Assembly (NCBI GenBank): GCA_937916415.1
Contig: CALGGH010000102.1
Coordinates: 1 to 21,837, forward strand
Direction: 5' to 3'
Length of the DNA: 21,837 bases
From: an uncultured Lachnospiraceae bacterium
Lineage (GTDB): Bacteria; Bacillota; Clostridia; Lachnospirales; Lachnospiraceae
The translations under genes were made by a program, and so were the position numbers. Positions 15,396 to 21,837 of the stretch are shown piece by piece. Under the pieces are notes generated by a model that saw only the letters and a program-made list of their open reading frames with translations, ran no database searches and was not told the DNA's origin. The stretch's first letter is position 1. The number at the start of each line of letters is the position of its first letter.

Positions 15396-15884
15396 ATGGA
15401 AAAATATCTGACCATACTGATAGATTCACAAAAAAAGAAGCTGGAAATGCTTGACCGGATAACGGAGATCTGCGACCGGCACGACGAGTGCCTGCGCGAG
15501 GAAGTTCCCGACATGGACGAGTACAACGAGCTGATGAAGCAAAAGGGCAGCCTCATCGAGGAGATGAACAGGCTCGACGACGGGTTCGTGGCGCTGTATG
15601 ACAGGATAGCCCCCGCGCTCAGGGAGAATCCCGGGCTGTACGAGGTCAGGCTGCGCGAACTGAAGTCACTGATCCGGCAGGTTTCCAACAAGACCGCGCT
15701 GATCCAGGCCCATGAGCTGAGGATACAGACCCGCGTGGACAGGCTCGCGTCCCTGGGCACGGCACGTTCCAAGGCCAAGCCGGCCAGGGCCGATGCGGCG
15801 ATGAGGTACCAGCGGACCATGAACAAGACCGGGCAGGCCCAGTCGATCTTTGTAGACACTAAACAGAAGAGGAGCAAAAAATGA
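15396..15884 (+). CDS. Coiled-coil protein, putative FlgN/FliT-like flagellar chaperone
   Basis: A 162-residue, highly charged helical protein with no signal peptide. Long heptad-like helices cover roughly residues 3-70 and 80-115 (Q-K-K-K-L-E-M-L-D-R-I-T-E-I and M-K-Q-K-G-S-L-I-E-E-M-N-R-L-D). The last ~45 residues are Lys/Arg/Ala rich and probably flexible. Size, helix pattern and the K-Q-K-G-x-L-I-E-E-M-N-x-L-D motif resemble FlgN/FliT-type export chaperones, and the gene follows the flagellar operon, but no decisive residue proves it. I start it at ATG 15396; the frame extends to ATG 15348, which is upstream of the predicted promoter and adds residues that are not helical. Its stop codon overlaps the next gene's start (ATGA). 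Confidence 0.55.
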   Translation: MEKYLTILIDSQKKKLEMLDRITEICDRHDECLREEVPDMDEYNELMKQKGSLIEEMNRLDDGFVALYDRIAPALRENPGLYEVRLRELKSLIRQVSNKTALIQAHELRIQTRVDRLASLGTARSKAKPARADAAMRYQRTMNKTGQAQSIFVDTKQKRSKK

Positions 15885-16867
15885 ACTTAAAAGGACGCAG
15901 TTTCCTGAAACTGATGGATTATTCGCCGGAGGAGATCCTGTATCTCGTGGATCTGGCCGCTGACCTGAAGGACAAAAAGAAGCGCGGGATCGCCCACGAT
16001 ACGCTGCGCGGCAGGAACATAGTGCTGATCTTCGAAAAGACCAGCACCCGCACGCGCTGCTCGTTTGAGACCGCCGCATTTGACTTAGGAATGAACGTGA
16101 CTTATCTGGATCCGTCATGCTCGCAGATAGGCAAAAAGGAAAGCATAGCCGACACTGCCAGGGTCCTCGGACGCATGTATGACGGCATCGAGTATCGAGG
16201 ATACGGACAGGAGATCGTCGAGGACCTCGCCAGGTACGCGGGAGTCCCGGTATGGAACGGACTGACCAATGAGTTCCATCCCACGCAGATGCTGGCCGAC
16301 ATGCTGACGCTCAGGGAGCACCTGGGGGAGATCAGGGGCATCAAGTTCGTGTACATGGGAGATGCCCGCTACAACATGGGCAACTCGCTGATGATCACCT
16401 GCGGCAAGCTGGGGCTTGACTTCGTGGCATGCACGGATCCCGCATTTTTCCCGGATCAGAAGCTCGTGGATTATGCTAAGAGCGAGGCGGCCAGGAGCGG
16501 CGGCAGCATCACCCTGACAAGCGACGTGGACGCGGCGTGCACCGGAGCCGACGTGATCTATACCGACGTATGGGTTTCCATGGGTGAGCCTGAGGAAGCC
16601 TGGGCTGAGAGGATAAGCGCCCTGAAGCCTTATCAGGTAAGACGGGAATGCTTCGACAAGGCCAATGAAAGGGCCATCTTCATGCACTGCCTGCCGGCCT
16701 TCCATGACCTGAACACCACCATCGGCAAGCAGGTGTACGAGAAGTTCGGCATGTCCGAGATCGAGGTTACCGACGAGGTGTTCGAGGGACCCAGGAGCGT
16801 CGTCTTCGACGAAGCCGAGAACCGCATGCACACCATCAAGGCCGTCATGAAGGCAACGCTGGAATAA
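15881..16867 (+). CDS. argF: Ornithine carbamoyltransferase
   Basis: A 328-residue cytoplasmic enzyme that forms citrulline from ornithine and carbamoyl phosphate (or the reverse). The carbamoyl-phosphate loop S-T-R-T-R is at 55-59, H-P-T-Q at 133-136, the ornithine-specific S-M-G-E at 233-236 and the catalytic H-C-L-P-A-F-H-D at 269-276. S-M-G and H-C-L-P distinguish it from aspartate carbamoyltransferase. Some features (N-G-L-T-N-E-F-H-P-T-Q, E-V-F-E-G-P, R-M-H-T-I-K-A-V-M) also fit catabolic ArcB. No arcA, arcC or other arg gene is present to decide, so the symbol is tentative. The ATG overlaps the stop of the coiled-coil gene and has GAGGAG 7 bases upstream within that gene, so translation is coupled. 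Confidence 0.93.
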   Translation: MNLKGRSFLKLMDYSPEEILYLVDLAADLKDKKKRGIAHDTLRGRNIVLIFEKTSTRTRCSFETAAFDLGMNVTYLDPSCSQIGKKESIADTARVLGRMYDGIEYRGYGQEIVEDLARYAGVPVWNGLTNEFHPTQMLADMLTLREHLGEIRGIKFVYMGDARYNMGNSLMITCGKLGLDFVACTDPAFFPDQKLVDYAKSEAARSGGSITLTSDVDAACTGADVIYTDVWVSMGEPEEAWAERISALKPYQVRRECFDKANERAIFMHCLPAFHDLNTTIGKQVYEKFGMSEIEVTDEVFEGPRSVVFDEAENRMHTIKAVMKATLE

Positions 16868-16882
16868 AGGAGATTGCTCAAA

Positions 16883-18136
16883 ATGTCACCATTGCTTGTA
16901 GAAATATTGCTTTTCATGGTCGGACTGGCCTGCCTGGTCAAGGGCGGAGACTGGTTCGTGGACGGCGCCGGCGGCATCGCGCACAGGTTCAGGATGCCCG
17001 AGGTGCTCATCGGAGCCACCGTGGTCTCCATCGGGACCACGATCCCCGAAGTCATGGTATCGTCGACGGCGGTGCTGACTGACGGCGCCAGCGACATGGC
17101 ATACGGCAACGCCATCGGCTCGATCATATGCAACACGGCACTGATCGCGGCCGTTACGATGACCTTCCGCCCCGCCCCCGTGGAGAAGGATAGCCTCAAG
17201 AAGCCGATATTCTTTTTCTTCGGAGCGGCAGCCCTGTACGTAATCGTTTCGTACGCGACCGGATTTTTCTCCAGGCCCGTGGGCATCATACTGCTGGCGA
17301 TATTCGTGGCGTACGTGATCGTCGCCGTAAAGGACGCCATGGGGCAGCGCGAAACCAGGGCCGAGGCAGCAGGCACGGACGTAAGCGGAGGGACTCTGAC
17401 CCGCGAGGCGTCCGCGGCAGCGGATGCCGACGGCATCATCCCCGTACGGACTCCCGTCGATCCCGATGAGAGCCGCATGACGGACGAATACGTGGAAAAC
17501 GTGATCAACCGTTACGGTGAGGACGGAGAAAACGTAAGGTCGTTTGTTTTTGATGAAGACGGCGCAGGCGCGGAGACTGTCGACTCAGGCGCGGAGCCGT
17601 CCGACGCAAATGGCAGGTCAGCCGCATCCGGGGCAGACAGCAAGGCCGATGCGGATTCGGACAAAAAGGAACTCATCAAATACGTCATTTTCCTGATACT
17701 CGGAGCAGCCATCATCGCCGTGGGCGCCGACCTGCTCGTTGACAACGGTACCCTGATCGCTGAAGCAGTGGGCGTGCCGAAGTCAGTCATAGCCCTGACT
17801 TTCGTGGCTCTCGGAACCTCGCTGCCGGAGCTCGTCACGGCCATAACATCGCTGGTCAAGGGGCACAGTGACCTAAGCCTCGGCAACGTCATAGGCGCGA
17901 ACCTTTTTAACCTCGTGCTGGTCAGCGGCCTGGCAATAACCCTCAAGCCCTTCCACATACCGGTGGAAAAGACCATAGCGGGCATCAACGCGTCACTCGT
18001 GGTGGACATTCCCGTGATGCTTGCCGTCATGCTGATCATGTGCCTGCCGGCACTCATCAAGGGCAAGATATACAGGACGCAGGGAATCTGCCTGCTGGCG
18101 ATATACGCGGCCTATATTGGATTTCAGTTCGCATGA
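16883..18136 (+). CDS. Calcium/sodium antiporter (CaCA family, YrbG-like) with long acidic linker
   Basis: A 417-residue inner-membrane cation/Ca2+ exchanger. The two inverted alpha repeats are clear: G-A-T-V-V-S-I-G-T-T-I-P-E at 44-56 with Y-G-N-A-I-G-S-I-I-C-N, and G-T-S-L-P-E-L at 301-307 with L-G-N-V-I-G-A-N-L-F-N. These glutamates and asparagines bind the ion. About five hydrophobic segments lie on each side. Between the halves, residues ~152-262 are hydrophilic and rich in Asp, Glu, Ala and Ser. E. coli YrbG is 325 residues with a short loop, so this linker is an extra ~90-100 residues, possibly regulatory. I start at ATG 16883, 9 bases after AAGGAGA. A TTG at 16874 abuts that site and is unlikely. 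The gene follows argF by 15 bases, so they are probably co-transcribed. Confidence 0.9.
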   Translation: MSPLLVEILLFMVGLACLVKGGDWFVDGAGGIAHRFRMPEVLIGATVVSIGTTIPEVMVSSTAVLTDGASDMAYGNAIGSIICNTALIAAVTMTFRPAPVEKDSLKKPIFFFFGAAALYVIVSYATGFFSRPVGIILLAIFVAYVIVAVKDAMGQRETRAEAAGTDVSGGTLTREASAAADADGIIPVRTPVDPDESRMTDEYVENVINRYGEDGENVRSFVFDEDGAGAETVDSGAEPSDANGRSAASGADSKADADSDKKELIKYVIFLILGAAIIAVGADLLVDNGTLIAEAVGVPKSVIALTFVALGTSLPELVTAITSLVKGHSDLSLGNVIGANLFNLVLVSGLAITLKPFHIPVEKTIAGINASLVVDIPVMLAVMLIMCLPALIKGKIYRTQGICLLAIYAAYIGFQFA

Positions 18137-18218
18137 TGGCGGAAGCCGCGAATCGATGAGGCTATTCGTTTCAAAAATCTAACGTTGTGCGTTTCACGAA
18201 GAAAGGAAGAAAGAATCA

Positions 18219-19031
18219 ATGAAAAAGCGGATGACAGGGATACTCATGGCATTCACCCTCGCAAACAGCCTTTTGCTGTCGGGATGCGGAGGAAATTCGG
18301 GAAGCGCATCATCGGATGCGGATCACCTCGGCCGGATACGTGACTCCGGCAAGATAGTAATGGCAATGGAGGGACAGTGGGCCCCCTGGACTTATCATGA
18401 CGAGGCAGGAGATCTCGTCGGATTCGATACCGAGGTCGGCAAGGCCATAGCGGACAAGCTCGGCGTCAATGCTGAATTTGTCGAAGGCGAATGGGACGGA
18501 CTTTTCGCAGGTCTCGACGGAGGCAGATACGACTGCATCATCAATGGCGTGGAAATCACTGAGGAGAGGCAGCAGAAGTACGACTTTACCGCTCCTTATG
18601 CATATATCAAGACGGCCCTCGTGGTGGCTGACGACAATACGGACATCACTTCTTTTGAGGACCTGGCTGGACGTACCACCAGCAATTCCCTGGGATCAAC
18701 ATATGCCGACCTGGCGGCTGAATACGGCGCGGAAGTAGCCAACGTGGACACGCTGTCCGAGACCATCAGCATGGTCCTTTCCGGACGTGCCGACGCTACG
18801 CTGAACGCCGAGGTGTCATTCTATGACTATCTCTCCGAGCATCCTGATGCCGCGTTCAAGATAGTGGACCTGACGGATGAAGCGTCAGAAGTCTCGATCC
18901 CCCTGGTAAAGGGCAGCGACAACGACGCGCTGCGCACCGAGATCGACAAGGCCATCAATGAACTGCGCGCCGACGGAACCTTAAAGAGCCTGTCCGAAAA
19001 GTATTTCGGAAGCGACATTTCATCCAGGTAA
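18219..19031 (+). CDS. Amino acid ABC transporter substrate-binding lipoprotein
   Basis: A 270-residue extracellular solute-binding protein (family 3, PBP2 fold) tethered to the membrane by a lipid. The signal peptide M-K-K-R-M-T-G-I-L-M ends in the lipobox L-L-S-G-C (cysteine 23). The mature protein shows G-K-I-V-M-A-M-E-G-Q-W-A-P-W-T-Y, L-V-G-F-D-T-E-V-G-K-A-I-A, W-D-G-L-F-A-G-L and D-C-I-I-N-G-V-E-I-T-E-E-R, all characteristic of polar amino acid binders. The T-S-N-S-L-G-S-T-Y segment is reminiscent of cystine-type binding proteins, but the ligand is not certain. AAAGGAAG precedes the ATG. The cognate permease lies 38 bases downstream. Confidence 0.93.
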   Translation: MKKRMTGILMAFTLANSLLLSGCGGNSGSASSDADHLGRIRDSGKIVMAMEGQWAPWTYHDEAGDLVGFDTEVGKAIADKLGVNAEFVEGEWDGLFAGLDGGRYDCIINGVEITEERQQKYDFTAPYAYIKTALVVADDNTDITSFEDLAGRTTSNSLGSTYADLAAEYGAEVANVDTLSETISMVLSGRADATLNAEVSFYDYLSEHPDAAFKIVDLTDEASEVSIPLVKGSDNDALRTEIDKAINELRADGTLKSLSEKYFGSDISSR

Positions 19032-19069
19032 TCTTTCGAATCATGCCATAAGGAAGGACAAATCGCTTC

Positions 19070-19759
19070 ATGACGGACAGACTCATTAACATATTGCTGA
19101 CTTCTTTTACCAAAATCCTCATCCCCGGGATCAAGGTCACGATACCGCTGACGATCATCTCGTTCGCGGTCAGCCTCGTCCTGGGGCTGCTCCTCGCGCT
19201 CGTGCAGGTCGCGGGCGTCAGGGGCCTGAAGCAGCTGGCGTTCATATACATCTGGATATTCAGGGGGACGCCGCTGCTGGTGCAGCTTTTCATAATCTTT
19301 TTCGGACTGCCGGGGCTGGGCATCATGATAAACGCCTTTCCGGCCGCAGTGCTGGCCTTTGGCTTAAACCTGGCGGCTTACAACGCGGAGGTCTTCAGGT
19401 CCGCGATCGAGGCCATTCCGAAGGGACAGACCGAAGCCGCTCTCATGGTGGGCCTGACACGGCCCCAGACCTATCGGCGAGTCGTGATGCCGCAGGCCTT
19501 CAAGATCGCGTTTCCGAGCCTTTTTAACAACCTGATCAGCCTGCTCAAGGACACCTCGCTGGCATCCTCGATCACGGTCATTGAGCTTTTTACGGTATCG
19601 CAGCAGATAGCGTCGAGGACCTACGAACCCTTCGCCCTCTACTGTGAGGCCGCGCTCATCTACCTGATCTTCTCGACCGCGCTGACCTGGCTGCAGACCT
19701 GGCTGGAAAAGAAATTCGTCTGGTCGTCGCGGAGCGCGCACTACGCCTCCGAAAGTTAA
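19070..19759 (+). CDS. Amino acid ABC transporter permease (HisM/GlnP type)
   Basis: A 229-residue inner-membrane permease of the polar amino acid uptake family. The N-terminal I-P-G-I-K-V-T-I-P-L-T-I-I-S-F-A helix, Y-I-W-I-F-R-G-T-P-L-L-V-Q-L, and the coupling loop E-V-F-R-S-A-I-E-A-I-P-K-G-Q-T-E-A-A followed by G-L-T-R-P-Q-T-Y-R-R-V-V-M-P-Q-A are classical. This E-A-A loop contacts the ATPase. No ATP-binding gene follows: the next 230 bases are repeats and then genes on the opposite strand. Either the ATPase is encoded elsewhere and shared, or it was separated by rearrangement at the repeats. GGAAGG lies about 12 bases before the ATG, a longer than ideal spacing. Confidence 0.94.
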   Translation: MTDRLINILLTSFTKILIPGIKVTIPLTIISFAVSLVLGLLLALVQVAGVRGLKQLAFIYIWIFRGTPLLVQLFIIFFGLPGLGIMINAFPAAVLAFGLNLAAYNAEVFRSAIEAIPKGQTEAALMVGLTRPQTYRRVVMPQAFKIAFPSLFNNLISLLKDTSLASSITVIELFTVSQQIASRTYEPFALYCEAALIYLIFSTALTWLQTWLEKKFVWSSRSAHYASES

Positions 19760-19761
19760 AA

Positions 19762-19811
19762 TGACACTCGGGGACGGAGTCAAAGGTTCATTTTCTGACA
19801 TTCGGGGACGG
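19762..19811. repeat. Two REP-like direct repeats with GGGGACGG core
   Basis: TGACACTCGGGGACGG (19762-19777) and TGACATTCGGGGACGG (19796-19811) differ at one position and start 34 bases apart. The GGGGACGG core preceded by a TGACA-type stretch recalls REP elements linked to RAYT (REP-associated tyrosine) transposases in Firmicutes and Bacteroidetes. No RAYT gene is in the window. The first copy begins 2 bases after the permease stop codon. Confidence 0.6.
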
Positions 19812-19829
19812 GCAGTCAGTAACGGTGCC

Positions 19830-19990
19830 TTAGGATCTGTGCATAAATAAATCTTCACATTTGACTTGTCCAGACGCTCATCTGCTTCATCAGAAAGCCT
19901 CGCCGTAGCACGTTACGGCTACGTTTTCTTCTTTGCAGATGAACGCCTGTACTTCGTCAAAATGTAAAGTTATTTATGCACAGCTCCTAA
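19830..19990. mobile_element. 161-bp nested palindrome, MITE-like element
   Basis: Terminal inverted repeats are visible: TTAGGA plus two bases plus TGTGCATAAATAA at 19830-19850, and the reverse complement at 19970-19990, with one mismatch in 21 bases. Similarity continues inward through an ACATTT..GAC segment. Inner inverted repeats follow: 19871-19885 with 19935-19949 (13 of 15 paired), 19892-19896 with 19924-19929, and GCCGTA/TACGGC (19902-19907, 19914-19919) around a 6-base loop. The whole element can fold into one long hairpin. There is no reading frame in it. It sits between two convergent transcription units, a tolerant site for a non-autonomous element, and might also act as an RNA-level barrier. 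The MITE call is by structure only; I see no clear target-site duplication. Confidence 0.65.
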
Positions 19991-19998
19991 AATGGCCA

Positions 19999-20790
19999 TT
20001 ACTGAAGGGAAATCACGGATGATCTCGTGCTGTCCCTTATGGTAAAGTCTATCGTCGATATGGAGGACGCCTCAGCATCGCTGATCTCACAAACCGCAAC
20101 CAGGTCAGTCATTTCTCCCGGTCCGAGCGTTCCGACGTAAGACAGCAGGTCGTTTTCAAGCAGGGTCGTCATGACGTACTTATTGGTGCCGCCATTGATC
20201 GACACCCTGTACCTGAGGCCAAGCCTGCCCAGGTTGACGCTTGACTCGGCACCCGACGTGTTTGACATGTTAAAATGCAGCACGAGCAGTTCATTGCCGT
20301 CAGATGCGGCGACGGACAGGTAGGGATTGGCATCATCACCGTCAGGATAAGCATTCACGACCTCATAGTTGCCGGAGAAGCTTACGTCGACTCCCAAATC
20401 CGTCAAAAAACCGCTAAATCCTTCATCATACGAGCCCCCGCTGCTGTCTCCGGTCACCGTGTCATTAACGGTGACGTTCTCGGAGCTGTATTCCGGCATC
20501 GAATTCACTTCCAGCCCTGATTCATCATCCTGTTCGGGCACGATCTCTGCCGGCATGCCGCCCGAGGGGTCAACGAAATCAATGTGAACCACCGAATCCG
20601 CCGGCAAGAGCCTGCTGGGGCTTTCCACGTCATATTTCATGAGCAGGGCTGCCGAATAATTGGCTATCAGCTGCGTCTTGTCCTCGGAGCCCTCGGGAAA
20701 CTCATACCCGCAGCCGCCTGCGAGCAGGCAGGCGACGACGGCAGCCAAGGCTGCCCTCATTTTTATCTTAGGTCCGTGCGTCCAGTTCAA
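19999..20790 (-). CDS. Secreted lipoprotein, function unknown, downstream of a histidine kinase
   Basis: A protein of 263 residues from TTG 20790, or 253 from ATG 20760. It has a lipoprotein signal: hydrophobic A-A-L-A-A-V-V-A-C-L-L followed by A-G-G-C. The middle is Ser/Gly/Asp rich and probably a flexible tether. The C-terminal ~120 residues alternate hydrophobic and polar positions (L-L-V-L-H-F-N-M-S-N and similar), a beta-sandwich look resembling DUF4352/DUF5067 lipoproteins; this resemblance is by eye. The TTG start has GGAGTGAGG 7 bases upstream but overlaps the kinase gene by 23 bases. The ATG start lies 7 bases after the kinase stop but lacks a ribosome binding site. Either fits translational coupling. 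It may sense or modify the envelope signal of the kinase. Confidence 0.75.
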   Translation of the reverse strand: MNWTHGPKIKMRAALAAVVACLLAGGCGYEFPEGSEDKTQLIANYSAALLMKYDVESPSRLLPADSVVHIDFVDPSGGMPAEIVPEQDDESGLEVNSMPEYSSENVTVNDTVTGDSSGGSYDEGFSGFLTDLGVDVSFSGNYEVVNAYPDGDDANPYLSVAASDGNELLVLHFNMSNTSGAESSVNLGRLGLRYRVSINGGTNKYVMTTLLENDLLSYVGTLGPGEMTDLVAVCEISDAEASSISTIDFTIRDSTRSSVISLQ

Positions 20791-21803
20791 AATAAAACCT
20801 CACTCCATCCGGTGCGTTTTCCACGCCATATTTTTGTCCAAGCGATTCCTGAATGGCCTTCACTATGGACAGGCCGACTCCGCTCCCGCCATATTCACGG
20901 GTGCGTGCCTTGTCCACCTTGTAAAACTTGTCCCATATCTGATTCAGCGATTCCTCAGGTATGGGCGCTCCGGTGTTGAACACGGTCACCCTTACCTTAT
21001 TATCGGTCTTATCAATGGAAATTTCAATGATTCTTTCACCATCCAAGTGATTAAGGGCATTGGAAAAGTAATTACTGAATACTTCCTCGGCCTTGAACTG
21101 GTCTCCCCAGACCTCAACCGGTCCATGATCCTCCATGACGATCCTCGCTTCATGCTGCTTGATCAACACCTCAGCCGACTGCAGGTATCCCTTTATCAGG
21201 GCACCCAGGTCAAACCTTTCCATCACCACGCTGTCATTTCCGAATTCCAGCTGATTGAGCGTGAGCAGCTTGCCGACTATGTTGTTCATCTTGCCGGCCT
21301 CGTCCACGATGACGTCACAGTAGAAATCCCTGCTCTCGTCATCATCATTCACGCAGTCCTTCAGTCCCTCGGCATATCCCTGTATGAGGGCTATGGGAGT
21401 CTTCAGTTCGTGCGACACGTTTGAGAGGAATTCCTTTCGCATGTCATCGATCTCGGTCTTTCTGGCGATGTCCCTCTTCAGTTCGGCATTGGCTCCCTTG
21501 AGTTCTGATATGGTCTGTTCGAGCGTTTCCGAGAGTTCATTGATGTTTTGTCCCAGGATGCCGATCTCATTGCTCTGCGTTCCGGCATACTTGGCGTCAA
21601 AATCCAATCCCTTCATCCTCTCGGATATGGAAGTCAGTTCCATGATCGGGCCGGCTATCCTTTTGGCCGCCCACAGTCCGAACAGTATGCTGACGATGCC
21701 CGCGCCCAGGCCTATGTAGATCAGGAACCTGTTGGAGATCGCGGCGCTTTCGGCGATCGAGTCCATGGCACTCCGGATCAGGAACATGCCTCCGCTGTCA
21801 ACC
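20768..21803 (-). CDS. Sensor histidine kinase, N-terminus lost at the contig end
   Basis: The C-terminal ~344 residues of a membrane two-component sensor kinase that autophosphorylates and passes phosphate to a response regulator. From the first genomic codon: a transmembrane helix at about 27-46, a HAMP region with G-P-I-M-E-L (51-56), a coiled segment, the H-box S-H-E-L-K-T-P with phospho-histidine 131, the N-box N-Y-F-S-N-A-L-N-H (244-252), F-N-T-G-A-P-I-P, the F-box D-K-F-Y-K-V-D-K-A-R and the G2 box G-G-S-G-V-G-L-S-I-V (305-314). This arrangement resembles VanS-type kinases of Firmicutes. The first transmembrane helix and most of the sensor domain are missing. The apparent start M-C-S-S-D-L is translated adapter, not protein. 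The response regulator would be expected just outside the window. Confidence 0.93.
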
Positions 21804-21837
21804 AGATCGGAAGAGCACACGTCTGAACTCCAGTCAC
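21804..21837. other. Illumina TruSeq adapter sequence left on the contig end
   Basis: The last 34 bases start AGATCGGAAGAGCACACG and end CCAGTCAC, an exact match to the TruSeq index-side adapter up to the index. This is not genomic DNA. On the minus strand it translates to the well-known artefact C-S-S-D-L at the front of the histidine kinase. Confidence 0.99.

Noticed and set aside
18137..18218. Promoter or riboswitch before the binding-protein gene
   Set aside because: The gap is only 82 bases and I could not find a convincing -35/-10 pair or conserved leader fold.
1..21803. tRNA or rRNA genes, phage genes, toxin-antitoxin or defence genes
   Set aside because: None could be recognised in either strand.

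Overview
The window looks like a whole short-read contig from a motile, Gram-positive-type anaerobe, most likely a member of the Lachnospiraceae/Clostridia. The reasons are the flgM-flgN-flgK-flgK-flgL-fliW-csrA order, the FliW/CsrA pair, lipoprotein signal peptides, strong AGGAGG-type ribosome binding sites, and large GT2 glycosyltransferases of the kind found in clostridial surface-polysaccharide loci. The clade is inferred from family knowledge; no rRNA or tRNA gene is present to confirm it. Base composition is moderately GC-rich, with a few sharp AT-rich patches.

Layout. (1) 1-7708, plus strand: surface-polysaccharide region with a truncated GT2 enzyme, a two-domain GT2 enzyme, a phosphoglucomutase (pgcA-like) and two more GT2 enzymes. 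The mutase would connect central sugar phosphates to nucleotide-sugar supply for the glycosyltransferases. (2) 7719-8123, minus strand: mscL with a C-terminal zinc ribbon. (3) 8343-15293, plus strand: a late flagellar operon behind a SigD/FliA-like promoter. It encodes anti-sigma FlgM, chaperone FlgN, two adjacent FlgK paralogues, an enlarged FlgL, and the FliW-CsrA post-transcriptional switch, ending at a strong terminator. (4) 15396-18136: a FlgN/FliT-like coiled-coil protein, translationally coupled to an ornithine carbamoyltransferase, then a Na+/Ca2+-type antiporter. (5) 18219-19759: binding protein and permease of a polar amino acid ABC importer, with no ATPase gene. (6) 19762-19990: two REP-like repeats and a 161-bp nested palindrome resembling a MITE. 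(7) 19999-21803, minus strand: a lipoprotein and an upstream sensor histidine kinase.

Both ends of the contig are artefactual or suspect. The last 34 bases exactly match the Illumina TruSeq adapter, so the histidine kinase has a false N-terminus. The first ~110 bases encode a TRAP-transporter DctM-like membrane segment fused in frame to the middle of a glycosyltransferase, most likely a chimeric assembly join.

I see no clearly new multi-gene defence or mobile system. The most interesting native signals are a GGA-loop hairpin just before the fliW ribosome binding site (candidate CsrA autoregulatory site), the tandem divergent flgK genes, a near-leaderless promoter for the coiled-coil gene, the palindromic element, repeat-bearing insertions in one glycosyltransferase, and a near-absolute use of NAC rather than NAT codons before valine.
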